Of a DNA stretch of 64,000 nt, positions 54,190 through 64,000 are shown piece after piece. The notes beneath the pieces were generated by a model. It had not been told where the DNA came from and did not search any database. It worked only from the letters and a program-made list of their open reading frames with translations. Both the position numbers and the translations under genes were made by a program. Origin of the DNA: Neokomagataea tanensis (GTDB lineage Bacteria > Pseudomonadota > Alphaproteobacteria > Acetobacterales > Acetobacteraceae); the NCBI RefSeq assembly GCF_006542335.1, contig NZ_CP032485.1, forward strand, positions 1,126,501 to 1,190,500, given 5' to 3'. The stretch's first letter is position 1. Each line of letters starts with the position of its first letter.

Positions 54190-54513
54190 ATGCATTATGA
54201 TTTATATAATGAAGATATATTCCAAAGTGGTGGATTATTTCTTTTCATTTCTATCGTGATGATGGTGATTTTGGGAGGTATTTATTTTTTACCGTCCATT
54301 ATCGCAATTATTAAAAAATCTGAGTATGTAGGTCTTATTTGTGTTATTAATTTATTCCTCGGTATTACATTTATTGGCTGGCTAACGGCTTTATACATGG
54401 CTTTAACAATGCCAAGTCGAGCGCTGCGTATCCCGCCGCCGCCGCCAGCACAGGGTGGCTATGGTTATTACGGCAGTGACCCTTCAAATGTCCCACCTGC
54501 AGGGTGGAGATAA
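54190..54513 (+). CDS. superinfection immunity-like small membrane protein
   Basis: A 107-residue AT-rich protein with two hydrophobic segments (about 16-44 and 49-77) and a pattern YFLPSIIAIIKKSEYVGLI...LFLGITFIGWLTALYMAL, matching the Imm superinfection-immunity family (phage T4 Imm and many bacterial homologues, PF14373). The tail is proline/glycine-rich (PPPPPAQGGYGYYG). T4 Imm blocks DNA injection by related phages; bacterial members are less characterised. The ATG at 54190 follows AGGAGAGGAAAAG. It sits downstream of flgA where flgH usually lies. Confidence 0.8.
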   Translation: MHYDLYNEDIFQSGGLFLFISIVMMVILGGIYFLPSIIAIIKKSEYVGLICVINLFLGITFIGWLTALYMALTMPSRALRIPPPPPAQGGYGYYGSDPSNVPPAGWR

Positions 54514-54611
54514 TACCGATTAAGGCACCATAATTTAATACATTGCAGGCAACGGGCAGAAGATGTTTCTGCCCGATATGTGTACTGTTGGTGGAAGAGA
54601 TTTTTCTTCTG

Positions 54612-57557
54612 TTACCCTTTCTTTTTTGCGCGTTTTGGCGGTTTGTTGTGCGGGCTATTTTTCAAGAGTGGCGCAAGAAAACGCCCGGTGTGGCTCTCAG
54701 CACAAGTCGAGATTTCTTCCGGTGTGCCTTGCGCGACGATTTGTCCGCCACCATCACCGCCTTCAGGCCCGATATCAATAAGCCAATCAGCTGTTTTGAT
54801 TACTTCTAGGTTGTGCTCAATGACAAGAACGGTGTTTCCCTGCTCGACGAGAGCATGAAGCACGTCCAGCAATTTGCGTACGTCTTCAGTGTGAAGGCCG
54901 GTTGTTGGTTCATCTAAGATGTAAAGCGTGCGGCCCGTAGCCCGTTTGGCCAGTTCTTTTGAGAGTTTAACGCGCTGTGCTTCGCCTCCGGAAAGCGTCG
55001 TCGCCTGTTGCCCAAGTGCGACGTAACCCAGCCCGACTTGTTGTAAAATGGCAAGACGATCTCGGATGCGGGGTACAGCTTGGAAAAAGGGCAGCGCGTC
55101 GTCCACAGTCATGGCGAGAACATCTGCGATGGATTTCCCGCGGAATTTAACGTCTAAAGTCTCTCGGTTATAGCGTGCCCCTTTGCAGGTGTCACAGGTG
55201 ACGAACACATCCGGCAAGAAATGCATTTCAATCTTTAAAACACCGTCGCCTTGGCAGGCTTCGCATCGTCCGCCTTTGACGTTGAAGGAAAAGCGGCCCG
55301 GTTTATAGCCGCGTGCTTTTGCTTCGGGTAACTCCGCAAACCAATCGCGGATGGGAGTAAAGAGGTCGGTATAAGTGGCGGGGTTGGACCGTGGCGTACG
55401 ACCGATAGGGGATTGATCGATTTCGATAATTTTATCTAGGTGCTCTGTGCCTGTCAGGCGATCATAGGGCAGAGGCGAGACGCTGGATTTCATCAACGTC
55501 CGGGATAGAGCCTTGTAAAGTGTATCAATAACGAGGGTAGATTTCCCACCGCCCGAGACACCAGTCACAGCAATGAAAGTGCCGAGAGGTATATCAACCG
55601 TAAGGTCTTTTAGGTTGTTGCCCTTCGCGCCATGCAAGGTAAGGGTTTCGCGCGCTGTGCGTCGTGTAGCGGGTATGGGAATTGCTTTACGGCCTGAGAG
55701 GTAGGCACCGGTAATGCTGTCTGGATGTTGAGCGACTTCTGTTGGGGTGCCGTATGCAATGACATTGCCGCCGCGTGTACCCGCGCCGGGTCCCATATCG
55801 ATAAGGTAGTCTGCTGCGCGGATCGCGTCCTCGTCATGCTCAACGACGATGACGGTGTTGCCGAGGCGCTTGAGGCGCTCCAAAGTGCCAAGGAGGCGTT
55901 CGTTGTCACGCTGGTGCAGCCCGATAGAGGGCTCGTCCAAAACGTAAAGGACACCGGTAAGGCCGGAACCAATTTGAGAGGCAAGACGAATACGTTGACT
56001 TTCGCCACCAGATAACGTCGCGGAACCGCGCGATAGAGTTAGGTAATCAAGCCCGACATCGTCCAAGAAATGTAGCCGGTCTGTGATTTCTCGTAAAATA
56101 CGGCGCGCGATTTCAGCTTTTTGAGGGGTCAGTGTCCCTTCGACCTGAGAGAACCAGTGCAGAGCTTGCCGAATAGGCATATCTGATGCTTGGGCGATGT
56201 TGAGGTCGCTGATTTTGACGCAAAGTGCTTCAGGCTTCAGCCGTGCGCCTTGGCAGGTACGGCAAGGTTTCTCGGACTGGTAGCGTGTCAGTTCATCGCG
56301 GACATGGACGCTATCTGTCTGTGCCATACGGCGTTGAAGGGTTTTTAAAACGCCTTCAAAGGGCTTGGTAACAGTATGGACCGAACTTCCATCACGATAA
56401 GGGATGGCGACGGGCTCTTTCGTACCAAAGAGAATAAGGTCTTGTGTCTCGGCTTTTAAATCCCGCCATGCTGTGTGCATGTCGTCGCCCGTATGTCGGG
56501 CAAGCGCTGCCAGTGTTTGTGCGTACCATTCAGCTCCATTGCCCTGCCATGGTGCGACGGCACCATTATCAAGGCTGCGGCTGTCGTCAGGGATAATGAG
56601 CTGGGCATCGAAGTGTGTTTCGGTGCCAATACCATCGCAGGATGGGCAGGCCCCCATAGGGGCATTAAACGAGAAAAGGCGCGGCTCGATTTCAGCGATG
56701 GTGAAGCCGGAGACAGGGCAGGCAAACCGGGCTGAGAAAATGGTGCGTTCTGCATCGCCTTTTTCGCCCGCACGTTTAACGTCCTGCGTGAAGGCGACGC
56801 CGTCCCCGAGTTCAAGGGCCGTCTCAAAGCTATCAGCGAGGCGTGTTTCAAGCCCTTCTTTAACGACTACTCGGTCAATTACAGCTTCAATTGTGTGACG
56901 TGTTTTGCGGTTCAGCTCTGGCGCGTCTGCGATGTCATACAGCGAGCCATCGATTATGACCCGGGCAAAGCCTTTGCGTGATAATTCTGCGAGTTCACGC
57001 TTGCCGTCGCCTTTACGGTCTTTCATCACAGGGGCTAGCAGCATAAGGCGCGTGCCGTCCGGCATGGCCATGACGCGATCAACCATTTGGCTTACGGTTT
57101 GAGCTTCAATCGGTAGGCCTGTCGCTGGTGAGTAAGGCGTGCCAGAGCGCGCCCAAAGAAGGCGCATGTAATCGTGAATTTCTGTAATGGTACCGACGGT
57201 CGAACGCGGGTTTTTTGACGTGGTTTTCTGTTCAATGGAAATTGCAGGCGAAAGCCCTTCTATGGAGTCTACATCCGGCTTGCCCATGAGTTCCAGAAAT
57301 TGGCGCGCATATGCAGAGAGGCTTTCGACATAGCGGCGTTGCCCCTCGGCATAAATGGTATCAAACGCAAGGGACGATTTTCCTGACCCTGAGAGGCCGG
57401 TGATGATGGTCAAAGAATCCCGAGGGATCGTGACGTCAACATTTTTGAGGTTGTGGGCGCGAGCTCCACGGACGCGGATGGCGTTATTCTCAGGGAAAGT
57501 CACGTTTGGGCACACCGATTTGAAAATAAGGGCACTAAGTGCGGAAACCGCACGCAC
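54612..57557 (-). CDS. uvrA: excinuclease ABC subunit A
   Basis: The 981-residue damage-recognition ATPase of nucleotide excision repair has full length. Two ABC-type halves: [35 protein letters not shown] near the start and [19 protein letters not shown] in the second half, with zinc motifs and the two signature regions [16 protein letters not shown] and [18 protein letters not shown]. The GTG at 57557 is the longest start; internal GTG codons at residues 15 and 20 are possible. It is divergent from ssb, with a near-consensus SOS box between. Confidence 0.96.
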   Translation of the reverse strand: MRAVSALSALIFKSVCPNVTFPENNAIRVRGARAHNLKNVDVTIPRDSLTIITGLSGSGKSSLAFDTIYAEGQRRYVESLSAYARQFLELMGKPDVDSIEGLSPAISIEQKTTSKNPRSTVGTITEIHDYMRLLWARSGTPYSPATGLPIEAQTVSQMVDRVMAMPDGTRLMLLAPVMKDRKGDGKRELAELSRKGFARVIIDGSLYDIADAPELNRKTRHTIEAVIDRVVVKEGLETRLADSFETALELGDGVAFTQDVKRAGEKGDAERTIFSARFACPVSGFTIAEIEPRLFSFNAPMGACPSCDGIGTETHFDAQLIIPDDSRSLDNGAVAPWQGNGAEWYAQTLAALARHTGDDMHTAWRDLKAETQDLILFGTKEPVAIPYRDGSSVHTVTKPFEGVLKTLQRRMAQTDSVHVRDELTRYQSEKPCRTCQGARLKPEALCVKISDLNIAQASDMPIRQALHWFSQVEGTLTPQKAEIARRILREITDRLHFLDDVGLDYLTLSRGSATLSGGESQRIRLASQIGSGLTGVLYVLDEPSIGLHQRDNERLLGTLERLKRLGNTVIVVEHDEDAIRAADYLIDMGPGAGTRGGNVIAYGTPTEVAQHPDSITGAYLSGRKAIPIPATRRTARETLTLHGAKGNNLKDLTVDIPLGTFIAVTGVSGGGKSTLVIDTLYKALSRTLMKSSVSPLPYDRLTGTEHLDKIIEIDQSPIGRTPRSNPATYTDLFTPIRDWFAELPEAKARGYKPGRFSFNVKGGRCEACQGDGVLKIEMHFLPDVFVTCDTCKGARYNRETLDVKFRGKSIADVLAMTVDDALPFFQAVPRIRDRLAILQQVGLGYVALGQQATTLSGGEAQRVKLSKELAKRATGRTLYILDEPTTGLHTEDVRKLLDVLHALVEQGNTVLVIEHNLEVIKTADWLIDIGPEGGDGGGQIVAQGTPEEISTCAESHTGRFLAPLLKNSPHNKPPKRAKKKG

Positions 57558-57611
57558 GAAAACCGTGATGCATTGCTCCTTATACGTTGTATGTTTAGGA
57601 TCGTTTTAAAA

Positions 57612-57626
57612 GAACAATTCGCGAAA
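57612..57626. promoter_or_regulatory. candidate LexA (SOS) box between uvrA and ssb
   Basis: GAACAATTCGCGAAA fits GAAC-N7-GAAC with one mismatch (GAAA). GAAC/GTTC-N7-GTTC/GAAC is the alphaproteobacterial LexA-binding motif. It lies 16 bases before the ssb start and upstream of the divergent uvrA start, a typical place for SOS control of these genes. Confidence 0.5.
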
Positions 57627-57641
57627 ATAGAGTGGAACGTC

Positions 57642-58199
57642 ATGGCTGGTAGCGTCAACAAGGTGATTTTGGTGGGGAATTTGGGGCGTGATCCTGAAAT
57701 TCGCCACACACAATCAGGCTCGAAAATTGTGAACATGACGATTGCGACGTCCGATACATGGAATGATCGTCAGTCTGGGGAGCGCAAAGAGCGGACAGAA
57801 TGGCACCGCGTGGTCATTTTTAATGAGCATTTGGCAGGCGTTGCAGAGCGCTTCGTAAAGAAGGGCAGTAAGGTCTATGTTGAGGGTGAACTCCGCACCC
57901 GGAAGTGGACGGATCAGTCTGGTCAAGAACGGTACACGACAGAAGTAACGATTGACCGTTTCCGTGGTGATTTAACGCTTCTTGATAGCCGTGCAGCAGG
58001 TGGTGATTCGGGCGGTGGTTATGGCGGTCAAGGCGGTGGCTACGGTGGTGGAAACAGCTACGGCGGCGGTGCGCCTTCAGGGAACGGGCAAAACAGCGGT
58101 TCCCGTGGCGGTTCGTCTCCGTCACATGGTGGTGCTTCTGGTCCGGGCGGCTGGGATTCATCGCGTGACCATGACCTAGATGATGAAATTCCATTCTGA
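57642..58199 (+). CDS. ssb: single-stranded DNA-binding protein
   Basis: A 185-residue SSB with an OB fold starting [20 protein letters not shown], followed by IANSDTW-type sequence, a Gly-rich flexible linker (about 115-170) and the conserved acidic end DDEIPF that binds SSB partners. A much longer upstream frame exists, but the ATG at 57642 matches the family start. It is divergent from uvrA. Confidence 0.96.
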   Translation: MAGSVNKVILVGNLGRDPEIRHTQSGSKIVNMTIATSDTWNDRQSGERKERTEWHRVVIFNEHLAGVAERFVKKGSKVYVEGELRTRKWTDQSGQERYTTEVTIDRFRGDLTLLDSRAAGGDSGGGYGGQGGGYGGGNSYGGGAPSGNGQNSGSRGGSSPSHGGASGPGGWDSSRDHDLDDEIPF

Positions 58200-58214
58200 G
58201 GTTGCTGTGCAGAA

Positions 58215-58231
58215 ACAGCGCTATGCGCTGT
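58215..58231 (+). repeat. small hairpin downstream of ssb
   Basis: ACAGCGC (58215-58221) pairs with GCGCTGT (58225-58231), a 7-bp stem with a TAT loop, 16 bases after the ssb stop. No T-run follows. Confidence 0.35.
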
Positions 58232-58248
58232 AATGCAGAGTTTTATAC

Positions 58249-58279
58249 CTGTCAGGCCTAATAAATTAAGGCCTGACAG
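58249..58279. terminator. bidirectional terminator between ssb and the membrane-protein gene
   Basis: CTGTCAGGCCT (58249-58259) and AGGCCTGACAG (58269-58279) form a perfect 11-bp stem with an AT-rich loop, ten bases before the end of the minus-strand gene. It likely ends both convergent transcripts. Confidence 0.65.
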
Positions 58280-58289
58280 AGTGTATTCG

Positions 58290-59774
58290 TCACTCGTTTG
58301 GGATCGTGATATTGTGGTCCCAGATGGTGACAAAAACATTATCAATTTTCGTCACATCAGCTGGGCCATAGGCTTTTTCGAGCTTTAAAGCTTCCTCTTC
58401 AGTATTGCAGAGCACAAACCGCCCGCCATCGGCGTACCATTCAGGTTTTGTGAGTGTATGGGCTGCTTTTAGTCTTTTTTGAGAGAATTCGACAGGTGCG
58501 ATGCGTATGACGTTAGGCACGCTGTTGGCGGCAGCTATCCAGTACAGACCAAAGCCTTTGGAAAGGTTTTTAGAGGCAAGATAGCGATTGATGGCGTAAT
58601 TATTATTTGCCTTTGCATAATCTAATGTATCGATTTTCGGGTAACTAAGAAAAATTGATACTATCCCAATAAATGAAATTAATATTTTCGAATAAAAGTT
58701 CAAATTTGTAGTTTGTATTGATGTTATTAATATTATTAAATATGGAAATATGAGATAACGAAATGATTTTTCGTCAATTGTAATTTCACTAAAAATAAAA
58801 GCGAATATCATTATGCAGAATGAAAGGCCGGATGTAATCTGGAAAATATTCCATTTCTTATAATTTATTGCTGATTTGCAAAAAAATAAAAGAGTAACTG
58901 CCGCCAAAACCGCATGGACTATTTGTCTTCCTGTCCCAAGCAGGGAGATAGGTTTTCCCAGAAAATCGGCATCAAAAAAATTCAACGCCCCTGAGAGTAG
59001 CACTGAAGCGTTGTAAGCTGCCCGGTCTTTGGATGCGAAGGACGAACTCCATAAGCCAGGGACGTGGAAGGCACCATTATGCGTTAAGGCGTTTTTTACG
59101 GCGTGTTCCAAGCCGAGTGCGCACAGCATCGAAAGTGCAAGCGCTGGATGTGTCAGTTTGTTCGAAGTGATGGTTTTTAAAACGCAGGCGGCAATGAGGG
59201 GAAGGGTCAGGCAGTATTTTATAAGATCATCACTGGCCATAAAAAGCGCAGTAAAGATGGAGATCAGAGACCAGATAGCGGCATTTTTTAGAGAAAAATC
59301 AAATTGTATCAGTTTTGGATATTTGTTGATGATGACCCAAAATAGCAGCATCAAAATATAGCCGCCCACATGGTAGCACGGTGATAAAATAAGAGGGACA
59401 GCCCAAAAGCTGGGAACCGCGAGTAGAGCGAGAAACGGCCAACCCCAGAGAATATTTTTTCCTGAAAGAGTGGCTGTCAGCATGATGACGATGGACCACA
59501 TCAAGGCTGGTACAAGGTAATAAAAAGAGAGATGCCACCCTGCTGCACCGAAAAGTAGCGCGTAAGGTAGGATCTCAGTCAGATAAAACGATTGAGCAGA
59601 TAGCTCCCATCCGTGGAGTAATATATTTCCATGTAGAATATCTTTGGATATTATAAGTGTGGAAATGCTGTCGGAATTTATTGGATAGTGAATATTTATA
59701 AAGAGATATAAAAAAGATAGAGCTGTTAATATAATTAAATAAAATAATTTACGGTTCAAGAAAACAGTTTTCAT
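58290..59774 (-). CDS. AT-rich polytopic membrane protein (GT-C-like)
   Basis: A 494-residue protein with about ten hydrophobic segments, starting MKTVFLNRKLFYLIILTALSFLYL. The early NSDSISTLIISKDILHG region, with acidic residues after the first membrane segment, recalls GT-C glycosyltransferases (ArnT/PMT class), which use lipid-linked donors, but the motif is not exact. The last 100 residues look periplasmic/soluble. Base composition is clearly more AT-rich than in the flanking ssb and gyrA genes, suggesting horizontal arrival between two housekeeping genes. Function unknown. Confidence 0.55.
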   Translation of the reverse strand: MKTVFLNRKLFYLIILTALSFLYLFINIHYPINSDSISTLIISKDILHGNILLHGWELSAQSFYLTEILPYALLFGAAGWHLSFYYLVPALMWSIVIMLTATLSGKNILWGWPFLALLAVPSFWAVPLILSPCYHVGGYILMLLFWVIINKYPKLIQFDFSLKNAAIWSLISIFTALFMASDDLIKYCLTLPLIAACVLKTITSNKLTHPALALSMLCALGLEHAVKNALTHNGAFHVPGLWSSSFASKDRAAYNASVLLSGALNFFDADFLGKPISLLGTGRQIVHAVLAAVTLLFFCKSAINYKKWNIFQITSGLSFCIMIFAFIFSEITIDEKSFRYLIFPYLIILITSIQTTNLNFYSKILISFIGIVSIFLSYPKIDTLDYAKANNNYAINRYLASKNLSKGFGLYWIAAANSVPNVIRIAPVEFSQKRLKAAHTLTKPEWYADGGRFVLCNTEEEALKLEKAYGPADVTKIDNVFVTIWDHNITIPNE

Positions 59775-60039
59775 TTTTTCGTTTTTTGCTCTGTGGTTCC
59801 GTGGGTTGCTTACCTTGGATTAGGGTTAGCGCAAGCAAAATGGAAGAGATTAGTTTCCATAGAGAGCAGCGAGGGTGGGTATGGTATTTTACCGAGTGCC
59901 AAGGGGTCAAAAGTTCGCTTTTAGGGAGAGTTCTTTGCGGCAAGCGTGATGAGATTTTCCTATGTGTGAGCGGAAGAGTAGCGTCTTGGGCTGTGTTGGA
60001 GTATGTTGTCTGCTTGTTTTCTAGCGTGGTGGACTTGTC

Positions 60040-62868
60040 TTGACCGAGTTGAATGAGCCGACTGATCTTGTGCCTTCCGACCGTCTTCCGGTGACGATCG
60101 AGGAGGAAATGCGCTCCTCCTATCTGGCTTATGCGATGTCGGTGATCGTCTCGCGTGCTTTGCCTGATGTTCGCGATGGCTTGAAGCCGGTTCATAGGCG
60201 TATTCTATACGCGATGCGTGAGAGCGGGTTTACGGCTGATAAGCCATACCGCAAGTCGGCGCGTGCAGTCGGTGACGTGATGGGTAAGTACCATCCGCAC
60301 GGTGATAGCTCGATCTATGACGCCATGGTTCGTATGGCACAGTCATGGTCGATGCGTGTCAAACTGATTGATGGTCAGGGGAATTTTGGCTCGGTCGATG
60401 GCGATAGCCCTGCGGCCATGCGTTATACCGAAGCGCGTCTGGCCAAGGCTTCATCGTTCCTTTTAGACGATATCGACAGAGGCACGGTCGATTTCCAGCC
60501 GAACTACGATGAGAGCGAGCATGAGCCGGGGGTTCTACCCGCCGTGTTCCCGAATCTGTTGGTGAATGGCGCGTCTGGTATTGCCGTTGGTATGGCGACG
60601 AATATTCCGACCCATAACCCGGCGGAAGTTATCGATGCTACGTTAGCCATGATCGCTAATCCGACCATTGAGTTGGATGAGCTGATGCAGGTCATCCCTG
60701 GCCCGGATTTCCCGACAGGCGGGATCATCATGGGCCGCAGTGGTATCCGCAAGGCGTTTGAAACAGGCCGCGGTTCTGTCCCTGTACGTGCACGCGCTGA
60801 AATCGAAGAAATTCGTAAAGACCGTCAGGCCATTATTATCACCGAAATTCCGTATCAGGTGAATAAGGCGACGCTTCAGGAAAAGATCGCTGATCTTGTT
60901 CGCGCGAAAGAAATTGAGGGCATTTCGGATATTCGAGATGAATCCGATCGCTCCGGCATGCGCGTTGTTATCGAGCTGAAGCGTGATGCAACACCAGATG
61001 TGGTGTTGAACCAGCTTTATCGTTTTACGCAACTCCAGACATCTTTCAGCGTGAACATGTTGGCGCTGGATGAGGGCAAGCCGCGTACAATGGGTCTGAA
61101 GGATGTCTTGGAAGCGTTTATTCGCTTCCGTGAGGACGTCATTCTCCGTCGCGCACGCTTTGACCTCGACAAAGTGCGTGACCGTGGACATTTGCTCGTC
61201 GGTCTTGTGCTGGCTGTAGCGAATATCGACGAAGTTATTGCCTTAATCCGCAGCGCGCCGGATGCAGCAACCGCGCGCGCTTCTCTTATGGCGCGCGAGT
61301 GGGATGCGAGCGAGGTTGTTCCTCTGTTGGAATTGATCCATGACGAGGGTAACGTCGTTGTTGACGGCAAGGTGCGCTTAACAGAAGCGCAGGCTCGCGG
61401 CATTTTGGAGCTGCGCTTGCAGCGCCTTACAGGGCTTGAGCGTGACAAAATTCAGGGTGAACTGAATGAAGTCGCGGTCAAGATCGAAGATCTTCTAGAT
61501 ATCATCGGCAGCCATATCCGCCGTATGGAGGTAATGCGCGAAGAGCTTCTCGCTGCGCGCGCCGAGATTGCTACACCGCGCATGAGCGAGATTTCTGACG
61601 CGCTTGGCGATCAGTCAGACGAAAGCTTGATCGAGCCAGGTCAGATGGTCGTAACCATTACACGTGATGGTTTCATCAAGCGCACACCGTTGGAAATGTT
61701 CCGCTCCCAGAATCGCGGTGGCCGTGGCCGCACGGCTGCTGGTCGACGTGGCGATGATGTGATTGTACGCAGTTTTAATGCACACACGCATCAATGGGTC
61801 TTGTTCTTCTCTTCAGGTGGTAAAGCTTACCGCATGAAGGTTTGGCATTTGCCGGAAGCTTCACCGACGGCGAAGGGTCGCGCGCTGGTGAACCTACTGC
61901 CCGAACTGGGTAGCGATGCAATTACCGCGGTGCTACCGCTGCCGCAGGATGAAGAGTTGTGGGATGACCTGCACCTCGTCTTTGCAACGGCAAGCGGGAA
62001 TGTGCGCCGTAATCGTCTGAGCGATTTCCGTAACATCCGGGCTTCAGGCTTGATCGCTATGAAGTTGGACGAGGGAGATTCTCTCATCGGTGTTGCGACA
62101 TGCCGTGAAGGTCAGGATGTTTTCTTGGCGACGCGCAAAGCGCGTTGCATTCGTTTCCAAATTACAGATGACGTGTTGCGTGTTTTCGCAGGTCGCGGCA
62201 GCTCAGGCGTGCGCGGTATTAAACTTGCGGAAGGTGACGAGGTCATCTCGCTTTGTGTATTGAACCACGTTGATGCAAGCGTCGAAGAACGTGCGTCTTA
62301 CCTGCGTATGGCGAATGCGAAGCGTCGTGCAGAAAATGCTGCCTTGGCCGATACAGCTGAAGACGAAGTGACGTCGGGCGATGACGAAGTTGTGGATGTC
62401 GTCGGTGATTTGACGCCAGAGCGTTTCGCAGAATTGGAAGCTCAGGAAGAAGTTCTCTTGACCGTGACGGATGGAGGCTTTGGCCGACGTTCATCAGCGT
62501 ATGACTATCGTGTTTCGGGCCGTGGCGGCTTGGGTATTACGAATATGACCTTCTCTGCGACGCGTCGCGGTAAGGAAGTTGTAGGTACTCTGCCGACTTT
62601 GCCTGGCACGGACGTTATGCTCGTGACGGATACGGGGCGTTTGATCCGCCTGCCTGTTTCGCAGGTGCGTGTCATGGCGCGCCAAGCGGCAGGTGTTACA
62701 CTGTTCCGTCTGAACGATGATGAAACCGTTATCTGTGTTTTCCCTGTTGTGGAAGATGATGGAGAAACAGGTGATGTCGCAACCGTAGAAGGTGCCGAAA
62801 CTGCGCCAGTAGCGCTCGGTGGCCCCGACAGTCCTGCTGCGGAGGCATCACCGGAAGCTGGAGAGTAA
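60040..62868 (+). CDS. gyrA: DNA gyrase subunit A
   Basis: The 942-residue type IIA topoisomerase subunit starts at TTG 60040. Catalytic Tyr in [10 protein letters not shown]; the quinolone region [16 protein letters not shown] keeps Ser and Asp at the classic resistance positions (E. coli S83, D87), so no classic resistance change is seen there. The C-terminal pinwheel begins with a GyrA-box-like [11 protein letters not shown] and includes an acidic insertion ([12 protein letters not shown]) and an acidic tail, both common in alphaproteobacteria. The gap 59775-60039 holds its promoter region; no other gene is seen there. Confidence 0.97.
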   Translation: MTELNEPTDLVPSDRLPVTIEEEMRSSYLAYAMSVIVSRALPDVRDGLKPVHRRILYAMRESGFTADKPYRKSARAVGDVMGKYHPHGDSSIYDAMVRMAQSWSMRVKLIDGQGNFGSVDGDSPAAMRYTEARLAKASSFLLDDIDRGTVDFQPNYDESEHEPGVLPAVFPNLLVNGASGIAVGMATNIPTHNPAEVIDATLAMIANPTIELDELMQVIPGPDFPTGGIIMGRSGIRKAFETGRGSVPVRARAEIEEIRKDRQAIIITEIPYQVNKATLQEKIADLVRAKEIEGISDIRDESDRSGMRVVIELKRDATPDVVLNQLYRFTQLQTSFSVNMLALDEGKPRTMGLKDVLEAFIRFREDVILRRARFDLDKVRDRGHLLVGLVLAVANIDEVIALIRSAPDAATARASLMAREWDASEVVPLLELIHDEGNVVVDGKVRLTEAQARGILELRLQRLTGLERDKIQGELNEVAVKIEDLLDIIGSHIRRMEVMREELLAARAEIATPRMSEISDALGDQSDESLIEPGQMVVTITRDGFIKRTPLEMFRSQNRGGRGRTAAGRRGDDVIVRSFNAHTHQWVLFFSSGGKAYRMKVWHLPEASPTAKGRALVNLLPELGSDAITAVLPLPQDEELWDDLHLVFATASGNVRRNRLSDFRNIRASGLIAMKLDEGDSLIGVATCREGQDVFLATRKARCIRFQITDDVLRVFAGRGSSGVRGIKLAEGDEVISLCVLNHVDASVEERASYLRMANAKRRAENAALADTAEDEVTSGDDEVVDVVGDLTPERFAELEAQEEVLLTVTDGGFGRRSSAYDYRVSGRGGLGITNMTFSATRRGKEVVGTLPTLPGTDVMLVTDTGRLIRLPVSQVRVMARQAAGVTLFRLNDDETVICVFPVVEDDGETGDVATVEGAETAPVALGGPDSPAAEASPEAGE

Positions 62869-62870
62869 GG

Positions 62871-63380
62871 GTGACGTTGGACCCGCATATAGCCTTTTAT
62901 CCGGGGAGCTTTGACCCCGTGACACATGGGCATATGGACATTATTGCGCGTGCGGCCAGCTTGTTTGAGAAGCTGGTCGTTGGCGTTGGTGTCAATGCGG
63001 GGAAAAAGCCTCTTTTGTCTGCTTCTGAGCGGATATCGCTTTTACGGAATGAAGTGTCCAAGCTCCCTGTGGCGGAGCGTATTGAAATTGTAGAATTCGA
63101 TACGCTGCTCGCCGATGCTGTGCACAATATTGGCGCGGGAGTCGTTGTGCGGGGCGTACGCACGGCTGGAGACTTTGATTTTGAGTGTCAGGTTTCAGGG
63201 GTCACACGTCGTTTGGCGCCCGGAATTGAGTTTGTGCTTTTGCTTTCCGCAGATGAGCACCGTGTCACATCAAGTCGGATTGTGAAGGAAATAGCCTCTT
63301 ATAATGGGGATATTTCGTCTTTCGTCAGCGATGATGTTGCGCGTGTGGTCTTGTCGAAAAACCGCGGAAGAGCGACTTAA
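62871..63380 (+). CDS. coaD: phosphopantetheine adenylyltransferase
   Basis: The 169-residue enzyme catalyses the fourth step of coenzyme A synthesis. It has the nucleotidyltransferase motif YPGSFDPVTHGHMDI (TxGH), VVRGVRTAGDFDFE and the ISSRIVKEIA-like SSRIVKEIASYNGD end. The GTG at 62871 is two bases after the gyrA stop, so the genes are probably co-transcribed. Length is normal. Confidence 0.96.
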   Translation: MTLDPHIAFYPGSFDPVTHGHMDIIARAASLFEKLVVGVGVNAGKKPLLSASERISLLRNEVSKLPVAERIEIVEFDTLLADAVHNIGAGVVVRGVRTAGDFDFECQVSGVTRRLAPGIEFVLLLSADEHRVTSSRIVKEIASYNGDISSFVSDDVARVVLSKNRGRAT

Positions 63381-63417
63381 GGCTCCGTAGGGGTCTCTTT
63401 TAGAAAGGATTATACGA

Positions 63418-63906
63418 ATGTCCGAGAATGCAAACGTTCCAGCCGGCGACAAGCTGGTTTTTGAACTTAAGACAGGTAAAGTTGTCATCGCGCTGCGTCC
63501 GGACCTCGCGCCTTTGGCCGTTGAGCGCTTGAAGCTTCTGGCAAGCGAAGGGTTCTACGATGGCGTTAAATTCCATCGTGTGATCGAAGGCTTCATGGCG
63601 CAGGGTGGAGATCCAACTGGTACAGGCACAGGCGGTAGTGACTACCCTGACCTGAAGGCTGAATTCACTGATCAGGCGAAGTTTGAGCGTGGAACACTTG
63701 GCATGGCACGTACCATGGCGCCCCATAGTGCAAACAGCCAGTTCTTCATCATGTTTGAAAATGTACCGTCATTGAATGGTCAGTACACGATCGCGGGTCA
63801 GGTTGTGGAAGGCATGGAACTGGTCGACCAAATCAAACGCGGCTCAGGCGCGTCTGGCATGGTTAAGGACCCAGACTCCATCGTAAAGGCTTATGTAGAA
63901 GCATAA
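63418..63906 (+). CDS. cyclophilin-type peptidyl-prolyl cis-trans isomerase
   Basis: A 162-residue cytosolic cyclophilin with no signal peptide. Motifs: FHRVIEGFMAQGGDPTGTGTGG, the active-site Arg in HRVI, and SQFFIMFENVPSLNGQYTIAGQV. It follows coaD by 37 bases behind AGAAAGGA, in the conserved gyrA-coaD-ppi order. Confidence 0.94.
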   Translation: MSENANVPAGDKLVFELKTGKVVIALRPDLAPLAVERLKLLASEGFYDGVKFHRVIEGFMAQGGDPTGTGTGGSDYPDLKAEFTDQAKFERGTLGMARTMAPHSANSQFFIMFENVPSLNGQYTIAGQVVEGMELVDQIKRGSGASGMVKDPDSIVKAYVEA

Positions 63907-63930
63907 GTCTTTTAGCGCTTGATGCGTTGG

Positions 63931-63963
63931 GCCGGTGGGAGTTCGCTCCCGCCGGCTTTTTTT
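63931..63963 (+). terminator. Rho-independent terminator after the cyclophilin gene
   Basis: GCCGGTGGGAG (63931-63941) pairs with CTCCCGCCGGC (63946-63956) around a TTCG tetraloop (one G-T pair), followed by seven Ts. It is a very strong terminator ending the gyrA-coaD-ppi unit. Confidence 0.92.
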
Positions 63964-64000
63964 ATGCTTGGGTCGTCATGCGGTGCGATGAGGTTAGGTG

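Noticed and set aside
57453..57641. 63-residue extension of ssb upstream of its ATG
   Set aside because: It overlaps uvrA on the other strand and covers the SOS-box region; SSB starts at MAGSVNKV.
60295..60350. Quinolone-resistance changes in gyrA
   Set aside because: The region reads GDSSIYD, with Ser and Asp kept at the classic positions, so no classic resistance change is present.
1..64000. CRISPR arrays, tRNA/rRNA genes and insertion sequences
   Set aside because: No regularly spaced repeats, cloverleaf-like intergenic sequences, rRNA stretches or transposases were noticed by eye; a tRNA scan was not run.

Overview
The window is about 64 kb of alphaproteobacterial chromosome, most likely from an acetic acid bacterium (Acetobacteraceae). 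The evidence for this is the gene order hisZ-purA and uvrA/ssb/gyrA/coaD/ppi, an OprB carbohydrate porin, periplasmic YVTN-propeller and creatininase proteins, and moderate GC with AT-rich patches. The placement rests on gene content and family knowledge; no search was run. No rRNA, tRNA, CRISPR array, prophage or insertion sequence was seen.

Layout. 1-1491: end of hisZ, then purA. 1598-3996: a degenerate protein-kinase-like membrane protein and a coupled small membrane protein. 4014-7043 (minus): ftsY, mtaB and dapF (dapF frameshifted). 7145-9796: a methyltransferase and a DEAD-box RNA helicase behind a structured leader. 9973-16719: an outer-membrane protein, phosphodiesterase lipoprotein, grxB, yqgE, an SDR, and a coupled pair of secreted proteins (YncE propeller plus creatininase). 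16844-19275: DUF2721 protein, possible small ORFs, hldD and gmhB. 19333-24802: GGDEF-EAL protein, oxyR, DsbD/ScsB-type reductase. 24933-29129: rplY, pth, an ICMT-like protein, M3 peptidase. 29373-31615: ahpC-ahpF. About 31.67 kb: a near-consensus parS site. 31692-39732: SPFH protein, TonB-dependent receptor, sulfide:quinone oxidoreductase, nucleoside hydrolase, DUF3297, lipase, SDR. 39827-43129: a lone RND pump. 43245-45517: a BAHT-type protein O-heptosyltransferase followed by trhO (frameshifted). 45520-48026 (minus): a tonB-oprB pair. 48234-51471: alpha/beta hydrolase, ClC channel (frameshifted), RidA. 51565-54513: flgF-flgG-flgA and a superinfection-immunity-like protein. 54612-63906: uvrA, ssb, an AT-rich membrane protein, gyrA, coaD, ppi.

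Connections. hldD and gmhB make the ADP-heptose that the BAHT enzyme would use. OxyR, AhpC/AhpF, GrxB, the DsbD-like reductase and SQR form a redox group. The TonB-like protein could energise the TonB-dependent receptor 12 kb away. The divergent uvrA/ssb promoter carries a near-match to the alphaproteobacterial LexA box.

Quality. dapF, trhO and the ClC gene are each broken by the apparent loss of one G/C in a short homopolymer run. The shared signature suggests undercalled homopolymers in the assembly rather than true pseudogenes. Most points of interest (the orphan BAHT enzyme, the pseudokinase pair, the parS site, the tonB-oprB pair, the periplasmic creatininase/propeller pair and several structured leaders) are inferences from motifs and gene order.
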